Source: Tissierellia bacterium (lineage in GTDB: Bacteria > Bacillota > Clostridia > Tissierellales > Peptoniphilaceae). From it: a DNA stretch of 32,918 bases. Each line of letters starts with the position of its first letter. Position 1 is the first letter of the stretch. The stretch is from assembly GCA_030538075.1 (NCBI GenBank), contig JAUNUQ010000027.1, forward strand, positions 1 to 32,918, given 5' to 3'. The notes under the pieces are model-generated. The model worked only from the letters and a program-made list of their open reading frames with translations, had not been told where the DNA came from and searched no databases. Below, piece after piece: positions 25,634 to 32,840 of this stretch. A program made the position numbers and the translations under genes.

Positions 25634-26047
25634 CTAACGGTCCGCAAAGTCTTTTTTCAGATCACGGATCGTCGTTTCAATCGGAGTTCCCGGTGCATAG
25701 ACATGATCAAATCCCATATTTTCAAAACGCACTCTGACCTCATCAAAGTCCTGCTTCCCTACGACGATATTTCCACCAACATACAATTTGATATCCTTCA
25801 GTCCAGCCTCATCACATTTTTCACGAAGACCCCTACAGTCCAGCTCTCCCTGTCCGTAAAGTGATGAAACCAAGATCGCATCTGCATTGGTCTCCACAGC
25901 TGCGTTGATAAAGTCCTCTTGCGGAGATAATACGCCGATATTGATCACTTCATATCCCGCTTCTGTCAGAGTGTAATCCATAATCTTATTTCCGACCGCA
26001 TGACAATCGGAACCGATTACCCCTAATACCAGCTTAATTTTTGACAT
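25634..26047 (-). CDS. glmS: Glutamate mutase sigma (S) subunit, B12-binding
   Basis: Small cobalamin-binding subunit, 137 aa, of glutamate mutase. It carries the DxHxxG motif ([10 protein letters not shown], Asp14, His16, Gly19), whose His replaces the lower ligand of B12, plus the [14 protein letters not shown] and [14 protein letters not shown] segments of the Rossmann-like fold. ATG 26047 is chosen: AGGAGG lies 6 nt upstream, and an open frame to 26092 has no conserved content. It is the first full-length gene of the operon. This gene is not the glucosamine synthase also called glmS. Confidence 0.95.
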   Translation of the reverse strand: MSKIKLVLGVIGSDCHAVGNKIMDYTLTEAGYEVINIGVLSPQEDFINAAVETNADAILVSSLYGQGELDCRGLREKCDEAGLKDIKLYVGGNIVVGKQDFDEVRVRFENMGFDHVYAPGTPIETTIRDLKKDFADR

Positions 26048-26057
26048 TTCTTGCCTC

Positions 26058-26132
26058 CTATTCACTGTGCATGTTCCGGTTCCCCAATTCAATGATCCTG
26101 TCTATCGGTGATAACCTTCTCATGATCATCAT
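26058..26132 (-). CDS. Possible 24-codon ORF directly before glmS
   Basis: On the minus strand an open frame of 24 codons begins ATG ATG ATC ATG and reads [20 protein letters not shown] plus four more residues. AAGGA (26140-26144) lies 7 nt before the first ATG, a proper ribosome site. The stop TAG overlaps the glmS ribosome site, leaving 10 nt to the glmS start, which is an arrangement suited to coupling. It is not a family I recognise and may be fortuitous. It also conflicts with a promoter whose -10 would be TATGAT at 26128-26133. Confidence 0.3.
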   Translation of the reverse strand: MMIMRRLSPIDRIIELGNRNMHSE

Positions 26133-26160
26133 AGCATTGTCCTTACAAAATACTACAAAT
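26128..26160 (-). promoter_or_regulatory. GlnL-like direct repeat and possible promoter before glmS
   Basis: On the minus strand ATTTGT-AGTA-TTTTGT (26145-26160) is a direct repeat with 4-nt spacing, one mismatch from the TTTTGT-N4-TTTTGT element reported for Bacillus subtilis GlnL. TATGAT (26128-26133), a possible -10, lies 11 nt downstream. The repeat sits where the -35 should be, and no good -35 exists there, as expected for an activator-dependent promoter. The adjacent regulator is GlnL-like. A second inverted repeat ACATA/TATGT is at 26165-26177. Function is inferred. Confidence 0.45.
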
Positions 26161-26203
26161 ATCTACATATTGTATGTTCAATTGTAAAAAAAAGATCGAT
26201 TAT

Positions 26204-27067
26204 TTATTTTTTTGGCAGCAAAGACTTAATTCCCTCCACGAATTTCTTAGTCTGAAGCATCCCGCGTTTCCTCGATCTGCCAGACAAATACAGAATCTGT
26301 TGATGGATCTGGGAATAGTCAAAGAGCACGGAAGCGAATCGGTCGAAGACCAGACTGTCGTAGTCCTCTAATCCCTTCATGGCGATAAAGTCCATTGTAC
26401 GCAGCATGACTCGGCGTATCTTTTGTTCAATCGTCCCCGGCTTCTCACCTTGGTCCTCTGCAATTCTCTGGTAGAGTCCTGAAAGTGAATAGGTGCCCTT
26501 TGCGCTATTTTCCTTCTCCAAGGAAAGCAGTACGAGCTGTTTCAGTTCATGACAACCAGTGGTACCATTTAGACTTAAATTCTCAAAAATCTGATCCAGC
26601 TCACGCTCTAAGCCTATGACCGGCTTAGCTCTGTACTCATGAAAGAGGAATTCCTGGCTTCCTACGAGCTCTTGGATTCCCGTGGCCATTCGTTCCAACC
26701 GAAGCATCTCGCCGACTTGGCGAATGACATGGATGGTCTCGAGTACATTGATGGGCTTTTTCAGAAAAAAGCTGGCACCGTTTTCATAGGCCTTCGTCAC
26801 GACTTCCGGGTCGCCAATTTCTGAAACCATCAAGAATTTTCCTCGAAAACCCTTGAGTTTAGACTTTCGTATGACCTCATTTCCATCTAGATGATCCAAG
26901 CGATAATCCGTGATCACAATATCTGGATTGATCGACGTAATCAGCTCCAGAGCATGATTCCCGTCGCTGACTTCATCCAGCACTTCGCCCAGCTCTTTTC
27001 TTTCTATGATAAAGCTCAAAATTTTCAGCGACTCAAAACTCCTGTCGCAAAGGAGTATTTTCAACAT
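26204..27067 (-). CDS. Response regulator with GlnL/YcbB-type output domain
   Basis: Two-component response regulator, 287 aa. The receiver domain (residues 1-120) has Asp8, the phospho-acceptor Asp54 in DIVITDYRL, Ser82 and Lys104 in LKKPIN, all intact. The C-terminal domain (about 130-280) resembles the YcbB/GlnL DNA-binding domain (GTTGCHELKQLVLLSLEKE, EQKIRRVMLRTMDFIAMKG), which in Bacillus controls glutaminase and glutamine transport. ATG 27067 is chosen, with AGGTGG 5 nt upstream; GTG 27076 is less likely. No histidine kinase gene is adjacent. Its position just upstream of the glutamate mutase operon suggests it senses or responds to glutamate or glutamine supply, an inference. Confidence 0.82.
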   Translation of the reverse strand: MLKILLCDRSFESLKILSFIIERKELGEVLDEVSDGNHALELITSINPDIVITDYRLDHLDGNEVIRKSKLKGFRGKFLMVSEIGDPEVVTKAYENGASFFLKKPINVLETIHVIRQVGEMLRLERMATGIQELVGSQEFLFHEYRAKPVIGLERELDQIFENLSLNGTTGCHELKQLVLLSLEKENSAKGTYSLSGLYQRIAEDQGEKPGTIEQKIRRVMLRTMDFIAMKGLEDYDSLVFDRFASVLFDYSQIHQQILYLSGRSRKRGMLQTKKFVEGIKSLLPKK

Positions 27068-27119
27068 AGAACCCACCTGCTTGACCTATTTCCCTCTGAA
27101 TGTCGGGAGTACTACCTAA

Positions 27120-27128
27120 TTTATACCA
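27120..27128 (-). promoter_or_regulatory. Possible extended -10 promoter of the GlnL-like regulator gene
   Basis: On the minus strand TGG-TATAAA gives an extended -10. TTGTAC at 27145-27150 is 19 nt upstream, rather far for a -35. The predicted start near 27113 gives a 46-nt leader. Confidence 0.4.
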
Positions 27129-27170
27129 TGAAAGCGCGATCAATGTACAATAATATGTATTCATACTTTT

Positions 27171-27206
27171 AAAATGGCCTGCAGCAATCATAGATTCCCG
27201 CAGGCC
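27171..27206 (-). terminator. Weak terminator after the zinc-ribbon protein gene
   Basis: A 7-bp stem GGCCTGC/GCAGGCC (27176-27182 with 27200-27206) encloses a 17-nt loop and is followed on the minus strand by ATTTT. The short T run makes efficiency doubtful. Confidence 0.5.
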
Positions 27207-27222
27207 CCTCTTCCTATTCGCT

Positions 27223-27819
27223 TCATTTGCAATCCAAAACTTCACCATTCCTGTGGATTCCCCTATCGATATAGGGTTTCAACCACTCCTTAAAAGCAGA
27301 ATAATAATGCGGGACTCTGCCATCTCCCTGAAGCTTGCTGTTGGTATCATCCACAAAGCCAATACACAGCTCCCACTCTACATCTTCAGATTCTACCAAG
27401 ATCGCTGGATCCTCTTCCCAATCCAAGAGGAATAGTTCATTGACGACTTGAAGGCGAATATGGAGCCACTCTTCTCGTCCTAGAGTATAAAAGTCTTCAT
27501 ATGCCTTCTGTGGAGGTAGAATTACCTTTGCTTCTATACCTTCTTCCATAAAGCTAATCTCCATAGAGCCCTCTTTGCTCTTTTCTTTAAAGGAGATCCA
27601 CTTTATCGTATATTGGCTATGATGGTGGGGTTTATGACCTTCTGCAGCCATCAGGCCAAAGTGCTTCTCGCAGTTCACACAAAAATACAGGGGATTTGTC
27701 GCCCATAACACATCTCCACCTAGTACATATTTTTCCTTGTCATACTGTCTCGGGGGATAACCATAGAGGTATTCCCTCGTATCTTCACTCCCGCACCTTG
27801 GACAAAACGGATGACTCAT
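27223..27819 (-). CDS. Uncharacterised zinc-ribbon protein
   Basis: Predicted cytoplasmic protein, 198 aa, which I do not recognise. The N-terminal 55 residues hold two CxxC knuckles (CPRC near residue 6 and CVNC near 48), with a 38-residue spacer containing YGYPPRQYDKEKYVLGG, forming a probable zinc ribbon. The rest (residues 70-190) is rich in Glu, Trp and aromatic residues with no membrane segment, reminiscent of small beta-rich domains. ATG has GGGAGGTG 4 nt upstream. It is flanked by terminators on both sides and seems monocistronic. No functional assignment is justified. Confidence 0.75.
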   Translation of the reverse strand: MSHPFCPRCGSEDTREYLYGYPPRQYDKEKYVLGGDVLWATNPLYFCVNCEKHFGLMAAEGHKPHHHSQYTIKWISFKEKSKEGSMEISFMEEGIEAKVILPPQKAYEDFYTLGREEWLHIRLQVVNELFLLDWEEDPAILVESEDVEWELCIGFVDDTNSKLQGDGRVPHYYSAFKEWLKPYIDRGIHRNGEVLDCK

Positions 27820-27911
27820 TGCACACCTCCCGATGGGTTTTCTGATTTATTTTTACCCGCATTTGTATTCTTTAACCGAATCGAAGCAGCAGATGTCTCC
27901 CCTCATAACAA

Positions 27912-27939
27912 GAGCGGCCTAGGGTTTCTCCGGCCGCTC
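27912..27939 (-). terminator. Probable terminator after the M20 amidohydrolase gene
   Basis: A perfect 8-bp GC-rich stem GAGCGGCC/GGCCGCTC (27912-27919 with 27932-27939) with a 12-nt loop lies 13 nt after the stop. The downstream minus-strand sequence is TTGTT, T-poor, so it may work weakly. Confidence 0.55.
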
Positions 27940-27951
27940 CGTCCTCTGATC

Positions 27952-29319
27952 TCACTCTGGTATGGTCATCTCCTCAGTGATGGGACATTGATATGGATTG
28001 TCCCGAGTATTTCCATCGAATTCCGCCTTGGCTTTTACAATCAAACTGGGATCCTTTAGCACCCGATCGACAAAACCGAGAATCGCTCTGCCTGAATATA
28101 GCATCCCCTTTTGTCCAATGGAATGACCTGCACAGGCGGTGATATGCCAACTGTGGTTCGGTGCTAGGCTGTTCTGTGTCGCGGCCATGATATAGACCAA
28201 AGGCACGATATGAGAGACATCCCCCACATCAGAAGAAGCACCTACAGGGCCTCTATACATCTCTTTGACACCGGTACTGATCGGCTCATAACCTGGCTGT
28301 CCAGCAGCAGCCTCATATTTTGGCGAGGTCTTGTTCAGCGCCTCTGCAAAATCCAGTTCTGCTTGGGTGTAGACAGGAGGCTCAGCGGCGAGCAAAGCCT
28401 CATTTAGAACCTCTGACAGGACCTCATTAGCCATGACCTCATAACAACCGCCCTTGCGCTCTAACTCGTATCTGGTACCTGTCATCAAGGCCGCTCCTTC
28501 CGCGCATTTCTCGATACGGTCAAAGGTGTCCATTACGCTGGATCTATATTGAGCGCGAACATAGTACAGCACACTCGCCTTATCTGGTACGATATTCGGC
28601 GCGATCCCCCCTTCGGTAATAGCGTAGTGTATGCGCACGTCATCGGTGACATGTTCTCGCAAATAGTTTGCCGCTACGTCCATCAGTTCCACAGCGTCCA
28701 GGGCCGATCGTCCATTCCAGGGATCAGCAGCAGCATGTGCCGTCGTTCCGTAGAAATGGAACTTTCCGGATTCGAGAGCAGTCATCGTCGACATGGCCAC
28801 ATAATTCGAGACCCAGGGATGCATTGTAATGGCCAGATCCAATTCAGTAAAAGCGCCAGCTCGGGCCATAAAACCCTTTCCAACCAATAATTCTTCAGCG
28901 GGGCTGCCATAATAGACAATGGTCATATCCTCTTCAGAGTCCATCGCCTCCTTCAAGGAAAGTGCTACTGTCAACATCGTCCCACCGATCAAGTTATGAC
29001 CACAGCCATGTCCTGCTCCACCGACTTCAATGGGCTCTTGGGTCGTCTGTACCTTTTGGCTCATACCAGGTAGAGCGTCGTATTCTGCCAGCAGTCCGAT
29101 GACCGGCTTCCCTTTGCCAAAGGTCGCGCGAAAAGCCGTGGGAATCTCAGCATAGCTCCTCTCCACGTCAAAACCCGCCTGTTCAAGGATATCCGCCAAA
29201 AATGCAGCAGATTTTTCCTCTTGGAAGCCGACTTCCGGAGTATCCCAAACTTGCTTAGATGCATCCGCAAGCATCTGCTCATTCTCTTTTAACCACTTGA
29301 GTCCTCTTTGTAAATCCAT
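27952..29319 (-). CDS. M20 family amidohydrolase, AbgB-like
   Basis: Zinc/manganese-type amidohydrolase of the M20D group, 455 aa, similar in build to AbgB, which cleaves p-aminobenzoyl-glutamate. The metal-binding set is visible: LLAEYDALPG, GHGCGHN (His104, Cys106, His108), the acid-base pair Glu142-Glu143 (PAEE) and His167 (HPW). The insert near residues 185-300 is the dimerisation domain, and NHSW near the end is also typical. ATG has AAGGAGGAG upstream. The substrate is not certain: an acyl- or aryl-glutamate would fit the neighbouring glutamate fermentation genes, but peptides or other amides are equally possible. Confidence 0.85.
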   Translation of the reverse strand: MDLQRGLKWLKENEQMLADASKQVWDTPEVGFQEEKSAAFLADILEQAGFDVERSYAEIPTAFRATFGKGKPVIGLLAEYDALPGMSQKVQTTQEPIEVGGAGHGCGHNLIGGTMLTVALSLKEAMDSEEDMTIVYYGSPAEELLVGKGFMARAGAFTELDLAITMHPWVSNYVAMSTMTALESGKFHFYGTTAHAAADPWNGRSALDAVELMDVAANYLREHVTDDVRIHYAITEGGIAPNIVPDKASVLYYVRAQYRSSVMDTFDRIEKCAEGAALMTGTRYELERKGGCYEVMANEVLSEVLNEALLAAEPPVYTQAELDFAEALNKTSPKYEAAAGQPGYEPISTGVKEMYRGPVGASSDVGDVSHIVPLVYIMAATQNSLAPNHSWHITACAGHSIGQKGMLYSGRAILGFVDRVLKDPSLIVKAKAEFDGNTRDNPYQCPITEEMTIPE

Positions 29320-29409
29320 GCGCTCCTCCTTATGATCAAGACATAAAACTCATTTTAGAAAACTAGCCAATCGTTTTCATAGCAATTCTTCAATCCGATC
29401 TGTTTATTT

Positions 29410-29439
29410 ATTATACATCAGCCGTCACCTATTAATCAA
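29410..29439 (-). promoter_or_regulatory. Promoter of the M20 amidohydrolase gene
   Basis: On the minus strand TTGATT (29434-29439) and a perfect TATAAT (29410-29415) are 18 nt apart. The leader is about 85 nt. The divergent 294-nt intergenic region 29320-29613 otherwise holds only the presumed promoter of the MalY-like gene and no frame. Confidence 0.6.
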
Positions 29440-29524
29440 ATCTATTCACAATTCTTTTTCGTTACCGAAAATCTCAAAGCCCAATCGAACCAATCGGGAA
29501 ATAGGTTTTTATCGGCTCCTATGA

Positions 29525-29530
29525 TACAAT
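29525..29530 (+). promoter_or_regulatory. Possible -10 element for the MalY-like gene
   Basis: TACAAT here matches the -10 consensus at five of six bases, but no convincing -35 lies 16-18 nt upstream. The ~80-nt leader carries two small inverted repeats, TTTCA/TGAAA (29546-29557 area) and CACTG/CAGTG (near 29560-29574), which could be operator sites. Confidence 0.3.
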
Positions 29531-29613
29531 ATTTTCGTAAGCTTTTCAGTTGAAATGATCACTGTAAGCAGTGGATTTATCACAAATCTAAGGAAGGGGA
29601 GTAACAGAAAGGA

Positions 29614-30822
29614 ATGAAAAAGAAATACGATTTTGACCGTATCATCGACCGAACTGGAACCCATAGCGTAAAATGGGAGGGCTACGAGTCCCTCTATCCA
29701 GGATATAAGATAGAAGAAGCCCAGATGCTGAGCATGTGGGTGGCGGATATGGACCTGCCCTGTCCCAGAGAAGTAGTCGAGGCAATCCAAAAGCGAGCTG
29801 AACACGAAATATATGGCTATATCTCTTCTTCGGCCCTTGATGACTTTAAGAGTGCAGCCCAAGCTTGGTACGCAAGGCAGTATGGCTATGAGACCCAGCT
29901 ATCCTGGATGTCCTTTAGTCCAGGTATCGTCCCTGCGATCAACGCCGTGATCCAGGAGTTTACAGCACCTGGCGATGGCGTCATCGTGCAGCAACCCGTC
30001 TACTACCCCTTCTCGAATAGCGTACTCAATAACGACAGAAATCTTCAAATCAACCAGCTCCTCGAAGTGGATGGAAGGTATTTGATGAATTATGAAGAGC
30101 TAGAAGAGATGGCTGCGATGCCTGAGACGAAGCTTTTCATTCTCTGCAATCCCCATAACCCAGCTGGACGAGTTTGGACCCGAGAAGAATTATTCAGGGC
30201 ACTCGAAATCTGCCATAAAAATGGAGTTCTCGTCTTCTCGGACGAAATCCATGCCGACATGATCCTGTCAGGTCAAAGGTTCACCAGTGCTGGCGCCGTT
30301 TCTCCGACTTTTCAAGAGAATTTGATCCAAGGCTTCGCCCCTAGCAAGACCTTCAATATCGCAGGTCTGGGCGCGTCCATTCTCGTCGCAGCCAGTCCCA
30401 TCCTCAAGGAGAGACTAGACCGCCGAATGCTCATCAACCAGTATCCCACTACCAGCACATTTGGGCTGGTGGCCGGAGAAGCCGCCTATGCTTATGGAGA
30501 TGACTACCTAGCAGAACTCCTCGAGTACATCGAAGGCAATATAGACTATGCCATCGAATTTGTTGAGGAGCATCTCGAAGGTGTTCAACTGAAAAAACCA
30601 GAGGGTACCTATCTGGTTTGGATGGATTTTCGCGGCACGGGTTTGGAACCCCAAGAAATTTACTCCCGCATATTGGAGAAGGCAAAGATCGCCGTGGATC
30701 TCGGCGACTGGTTTGGACGAGGAGGAGAGGGCTTTGCCCGCATCAATTTTGCCTGCCCACGAACCTATGTGGAAGAGGCCATGAACCGACTGGCAAAAGT
30801 CTTTCCTAAATCTGAATCCTAA
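29614..30822 (+). CDS. MalY/PatB-type PLP-dependent C-S lyase/aminotransferase
   Basis: Cytoplasmic fold-type I PLP enzyme, 402 aa, of the MalY/PatB group (cystathionine beta-lyase or related C-S lyase). It opens FDRIIDRTGTHSVKWEG and has WVADMDLPCP, both group hallmarks. The PLP-binding residues are Asn179 and Asn182 (CNPHNPAG), Asp210 (FSDEIHAD) and the Schiff-base Lys245 (APSKTFNIAGL). The likely reaction splits cysteine conjugates or cystathionine to pyruvate, ammonia and a thiol. A pure aminotransferase role cannot be excluded. The only close ribosome site, AAAGGA, touches the ATG, with GGGGAG 12 nt away, so translation initiation may be weak. It diverges from the amidohydrolase. Confidence 0.88.
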   Translation: MKKKYDFDRIIDRTGTHSVKWEGYESLYPGYKIEEAQMLSMWVADMDLPCPREVVEAIQKRAEHEIYGYISSSALDDFKSAAQAWYARQYGYETQLSWMSFSPGIVPAINAVIQEFTAPGDGVIVQQPVYYPFSNSVLNNDRNLQINQLLEVDGRYLMNYEELEEMAAMPETKLFILCNPHNPAGRVWTREELFRALEICHKNGVLVFSDEIHADMILSGQRFTSAGAVSPTFQENLIQGFAPSKTFNIAGLGASILVAASPILKERLDRRMLINQYPTTSTFGLVAGEAAYAYGDDYLAELLEYIEGNIDYAIEFVEEHLEGVQLKKPEGTYLVWMDFRGTGLEPQEIYSRILEKAKIAVDLGDWFGRGGEGFARINFACPRTYVEEAMNRLAKVFPKSES

Positions 30823-30826
30823 TATT

Positions 30827-30868
30827 AAAAAACCGGTGGTCTTGCACAGATGTGCAGCCACCGGTTTT
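30827..30868. terminator. Bidirectional terminator between the MalY-like and symporter genes
   Basis: Arms AAAACCGGTGG (30829-30839) and CCACCGGTTTT (30858-30868) pair perfectly, and a second stem TGCACA/TGTGCA (30843-30848 with 30851-30856) caps them. It gives four T on the plus strand and six on the minus strand, serving the convergent genes. Confidence 0.88.
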
Positions 30869-30895
30869 CAATTTAATCATGTTTCGCAAGGATCC

Positions 30896-30964
30896 CTATG
30901 CCTTTTTCTTTTTCCAGAGTTTCGCATTGAGATCTGGCCATTTTAGGTCGCCAGAAGCCTTGCT
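30896..30964 (-). other. In-frame, protein-like extension of the symporter beyond its TGA
   Basis: Reading on through the TGA in the same frame gives 22 codons: SKAS, then GDLKWPDLNAKLWKKKKA, then TAG at 30896-30898. The Trp, Pro, Leu-Trp and basic end look like the cytoplasmic tails common in this symporter family. There is no other feature here except the terminator further on. It probably reflects a nonsense change or a stop that is sometimes read through. Confidence 0.55.
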
Positions 30965-32314
30965 TCAGTCATAATCATCCAATAGCCATTTCGTCTCTTT
31001 AGATAGCAGGAACAGAGCGACGATATTCGGTAAGGCCATCAGACCTGTAAATAGGTCGGAGAAAGACCATACGACGTCACCTTCCATCAAAGGACCAATG
31101 ACGATGAAAGCCAGCGCAATTGCCTTAAAGATGACAACGGAAGCCTTGTTGTCTTTGAAGAGCAATTTGACATTGGACTCTGCGAAGAAATACCAGCCGA
31201 CGATGGTGGTCAGCGCAAAACTGGATAGAGAGATGGAGAGGAAAGCCGCTCCAAAGGCTCCAAAGCCAGTACCAAAGGCATTTTGCGTCATCAGTGTCGC
31301 CGTCTTGGACATTTCCGCAGCGGGAATATTTGGGTTATAAGCAGTGGTCATCAGGTTTACCATTGCAGTTGCAACACAGATCAAGAATGTACAGATGAAA
31401 ACTCCGATCATGGCGATAAATCCTTGTTCCGCTGGGTGATCTGTATGTGCACAGGCGTGGGAGTGAGGCGTTGAACCCATACCAGCCTCATTGGAGAACA
31501 GACCCCGAGCAACCCCAAAGCGCATTACCTGCTGAATACCAATACCGAGTGCCCCGCCCCCAATTGCCTGAGGAGTAAAAGCACCGACCACGATACTTGT
31601 AAGTACTGGAACTAGATTTCCAATATTCATGACGATAATGATCAAACTGCCTAGGATATAGGCACCAGCCATCAGAGGCACTACTTTTTCTGAGAAGCCT
31701 GCGATTCGCTCCATACCGCCTGTCAGGATCACACCGACGAGTGCAAGTAGACCAATGGTTCCCCAAGTAGGCGGAACGCTGAAGGACTCGTATAGAGATC
31801 CGACGACGGCATTCGCTTGAACCATGATACCGACCATTCCAAGTGCGATTACACAGAGGACGGCAAAAACTCTAGACAGCCATACCGAGCCGAGGCCACC
31901 TTCAATATAGTAAGCAGGTCCACCGACGAGTTCGCCGTTGGCAGATTGTTTACGATAGACTTGAGCCAAAACGGCCTCTGCAAAGATCGTGGACATTCCA
32001 AAGAACGCAGAGACCAACATCCAGAAAGCCGCTCCTGGTCCACCCGCTGCAATAGCGGAGGCAACCCCTACGATATTACCGGTACCAACCTGTGCGGCAA
32101 CCGCTGTTGCTAGGGATTGGAAGGGAGTCATTCGGCCAGCTTCAACTGGTTTGTTCTCTTTGATCTCGATGATCATCTTTTTAAGCGCTGGCATTACCCG
32201 TGTAAACTGCGGGAACTTTAGCAGCACAGTCAGGTAGATACCAACACCGACCAAGGCAAATAGTAAAACATAATCCCATAAATAACCACCTAGGGTTTTG
32301 ACTAGATCAATCAT
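30965..32314 (-). CDS. Alanine/glycine:cation symporter (AGCS family)
   Basis: Polytopic membrane transporter, 449 aa, about ten hydrophobic helices, importing alanine or glycine with sodium or protons. Family marks are TPFQSLATAVAAQVGTGNIV, GGPGAAFWMLVSAFFGM, GGPAYYIEGG and SNEAGMGSTPHSHACAHTDHP. ATG 32314 is chosen: AAAGGAG lies 5 nt upstream and the usual N-terminus MIDLVKTLGGYLWDYVLL follows. It overlaps the upstream membrane-protein gene by 8 nt. The stop TGA at 30965 follows WLLDDYD; in the same frame 22 further codons look like the usual family tail (GDLKWPDLNAKLWKKKKA) before a TAG at 30896, so the gene seems shortened by a stop codon. Confidence 0.93.
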   Translation of the reverse strand: MIDLVKTLGGYLWDYVLLFALVGVGIYLTVLLKFPQFTRVMPALKKMIIEIKENKPVEAGRMTPFQSLATAVAAQVGTGNIVGVASAIAAGGPGAAFWMLVSAFFGMSTIFAEAVLAQVYRKQSANGELVGGPAYYIEGGLGSVWLSRVFAVLCVIALGMVGIMVQANAVVGSLYESFSVPPTWGTIGLLALVGVILTGGMERIAGFSEKVVPLMAGAYILGSLIIIVMNIGNLVPVLTSIVVGAFTPQAIGGGALGIGIQQVMRFGVARGLFSNEAGMGSTPHSHACAHTDHPAEQGFIAMIGVFICTFLICVATAMVNLMTTAYNPNIPAAEMSKTATLMTQNAFGTGFGAFGAAFLSISLSSFALTTIVGWYFFAESNVKLLFKDNKASVVIFKAIALAFIVIGPLMEGDVVWSFSDLFTGLMALPNIVALFLLSKETKWLLDDYD

Positions 32315-32840
32315 GGCGACTCCTTTCAATATTAAATTTCGGAGTGACATATTGGTCCAAAATCCATACCAATATGACAATGATTACGGCACGAACAGCG
32401 GCTGCCAACAGAATTGCGATTAGCGGCGTCTGGTCCCATGCCTGATCGTGAGCAATACTACGAAGCATAAACTCGATTACGTTTCCACCCGCATCTGATA
32501 AAGTCAAGGCTGCGACTAAGGGCAGAGGATAGGTGGAGTTGTTGTTTATAACGGTCGCGCTATAGATTATTGCATAGCCCATATAAAATGCGACCTCTAA
32601 AAAGTGACCCGATGCGACGACTGGATCAAAAGACCCCATAAAGTATTCGACGAGAATACGCATAAGAACTACGGCGATACCAGTGATCACCGATAGTATG
32701 ACGGGGCGTTTAATTCTAAATGCGTGGATAGCTGCAATAAACACAACGATCCCCATTGTGATTCTAAATCCGCCAGCGACAGGAAAAGAAATATTTGACG
32801 CTAAAGCTGATAATATGACGATTAGAATATTGATACTCAC
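32307..32840 (-). CDS. Small polytopic membrane protein, possible sensor-type membrane module
   Basis: Hydrophobic protein, 177 aa, with about five transmembrane segments and a short charged tail (KFNIERSRHD). I do not recognise it with certainty. Segments such as VAGGFRITMGIVVF, VITGIAVVLMRILVEYF and the LSDAGGNVIEFMLRS stretch recall the membrane-sensing N-terminal domains of some clostridial histidine kinases of the GlnK type, but no kinase domain follows. The start is GTG 32840 with AAAGGAG 6 nt upstream. It overlaps the symporter start by 8 nt and is translationally coupled to a preceding 13-codon frame. An accessory role to the symporter is possible. Confidence 0.6.
   Translation of the reverse strand: MSINILIVILSALASNISFPVAGGFRITMGIVVFIAAIHAFRIKRPVILSVITGIAVVLMRILVEYFMGSFDPVVASGHFLEVAFYMGYAIIYSATVINNNSTYPLPLVAALTLSDAGGNVIEFMLRSIAHDQAWDQTPLIAILLAAAVRAVIIVILVWILDQYVTPKFNIERSRHD

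Noticed and set aside
26163-26203. Terminator after the GlnL-like regulator gene
   Set aside because: There is a run of eight T on the minus strand at 26186-26193, but no GC-rich hairpin precedes it, so read-through into glmS is likely.
27033-27248. 71-codon minus-strand frame between the zinc-ribbon and regulator genes
   Set aside because: It runs through a terminator and a promoter, overlaps both neighbouring genes, and has no ribosome site or family resemblance.
30930-30967. Selenocysteine insertion at the TGA of the symporter
   Set aside because: A 5-bp hairpin lies directly after the TGA, but its loop is too close for a bacterial SECIS, and a selenocysteine in the loop of a transporter tail is unexpected.
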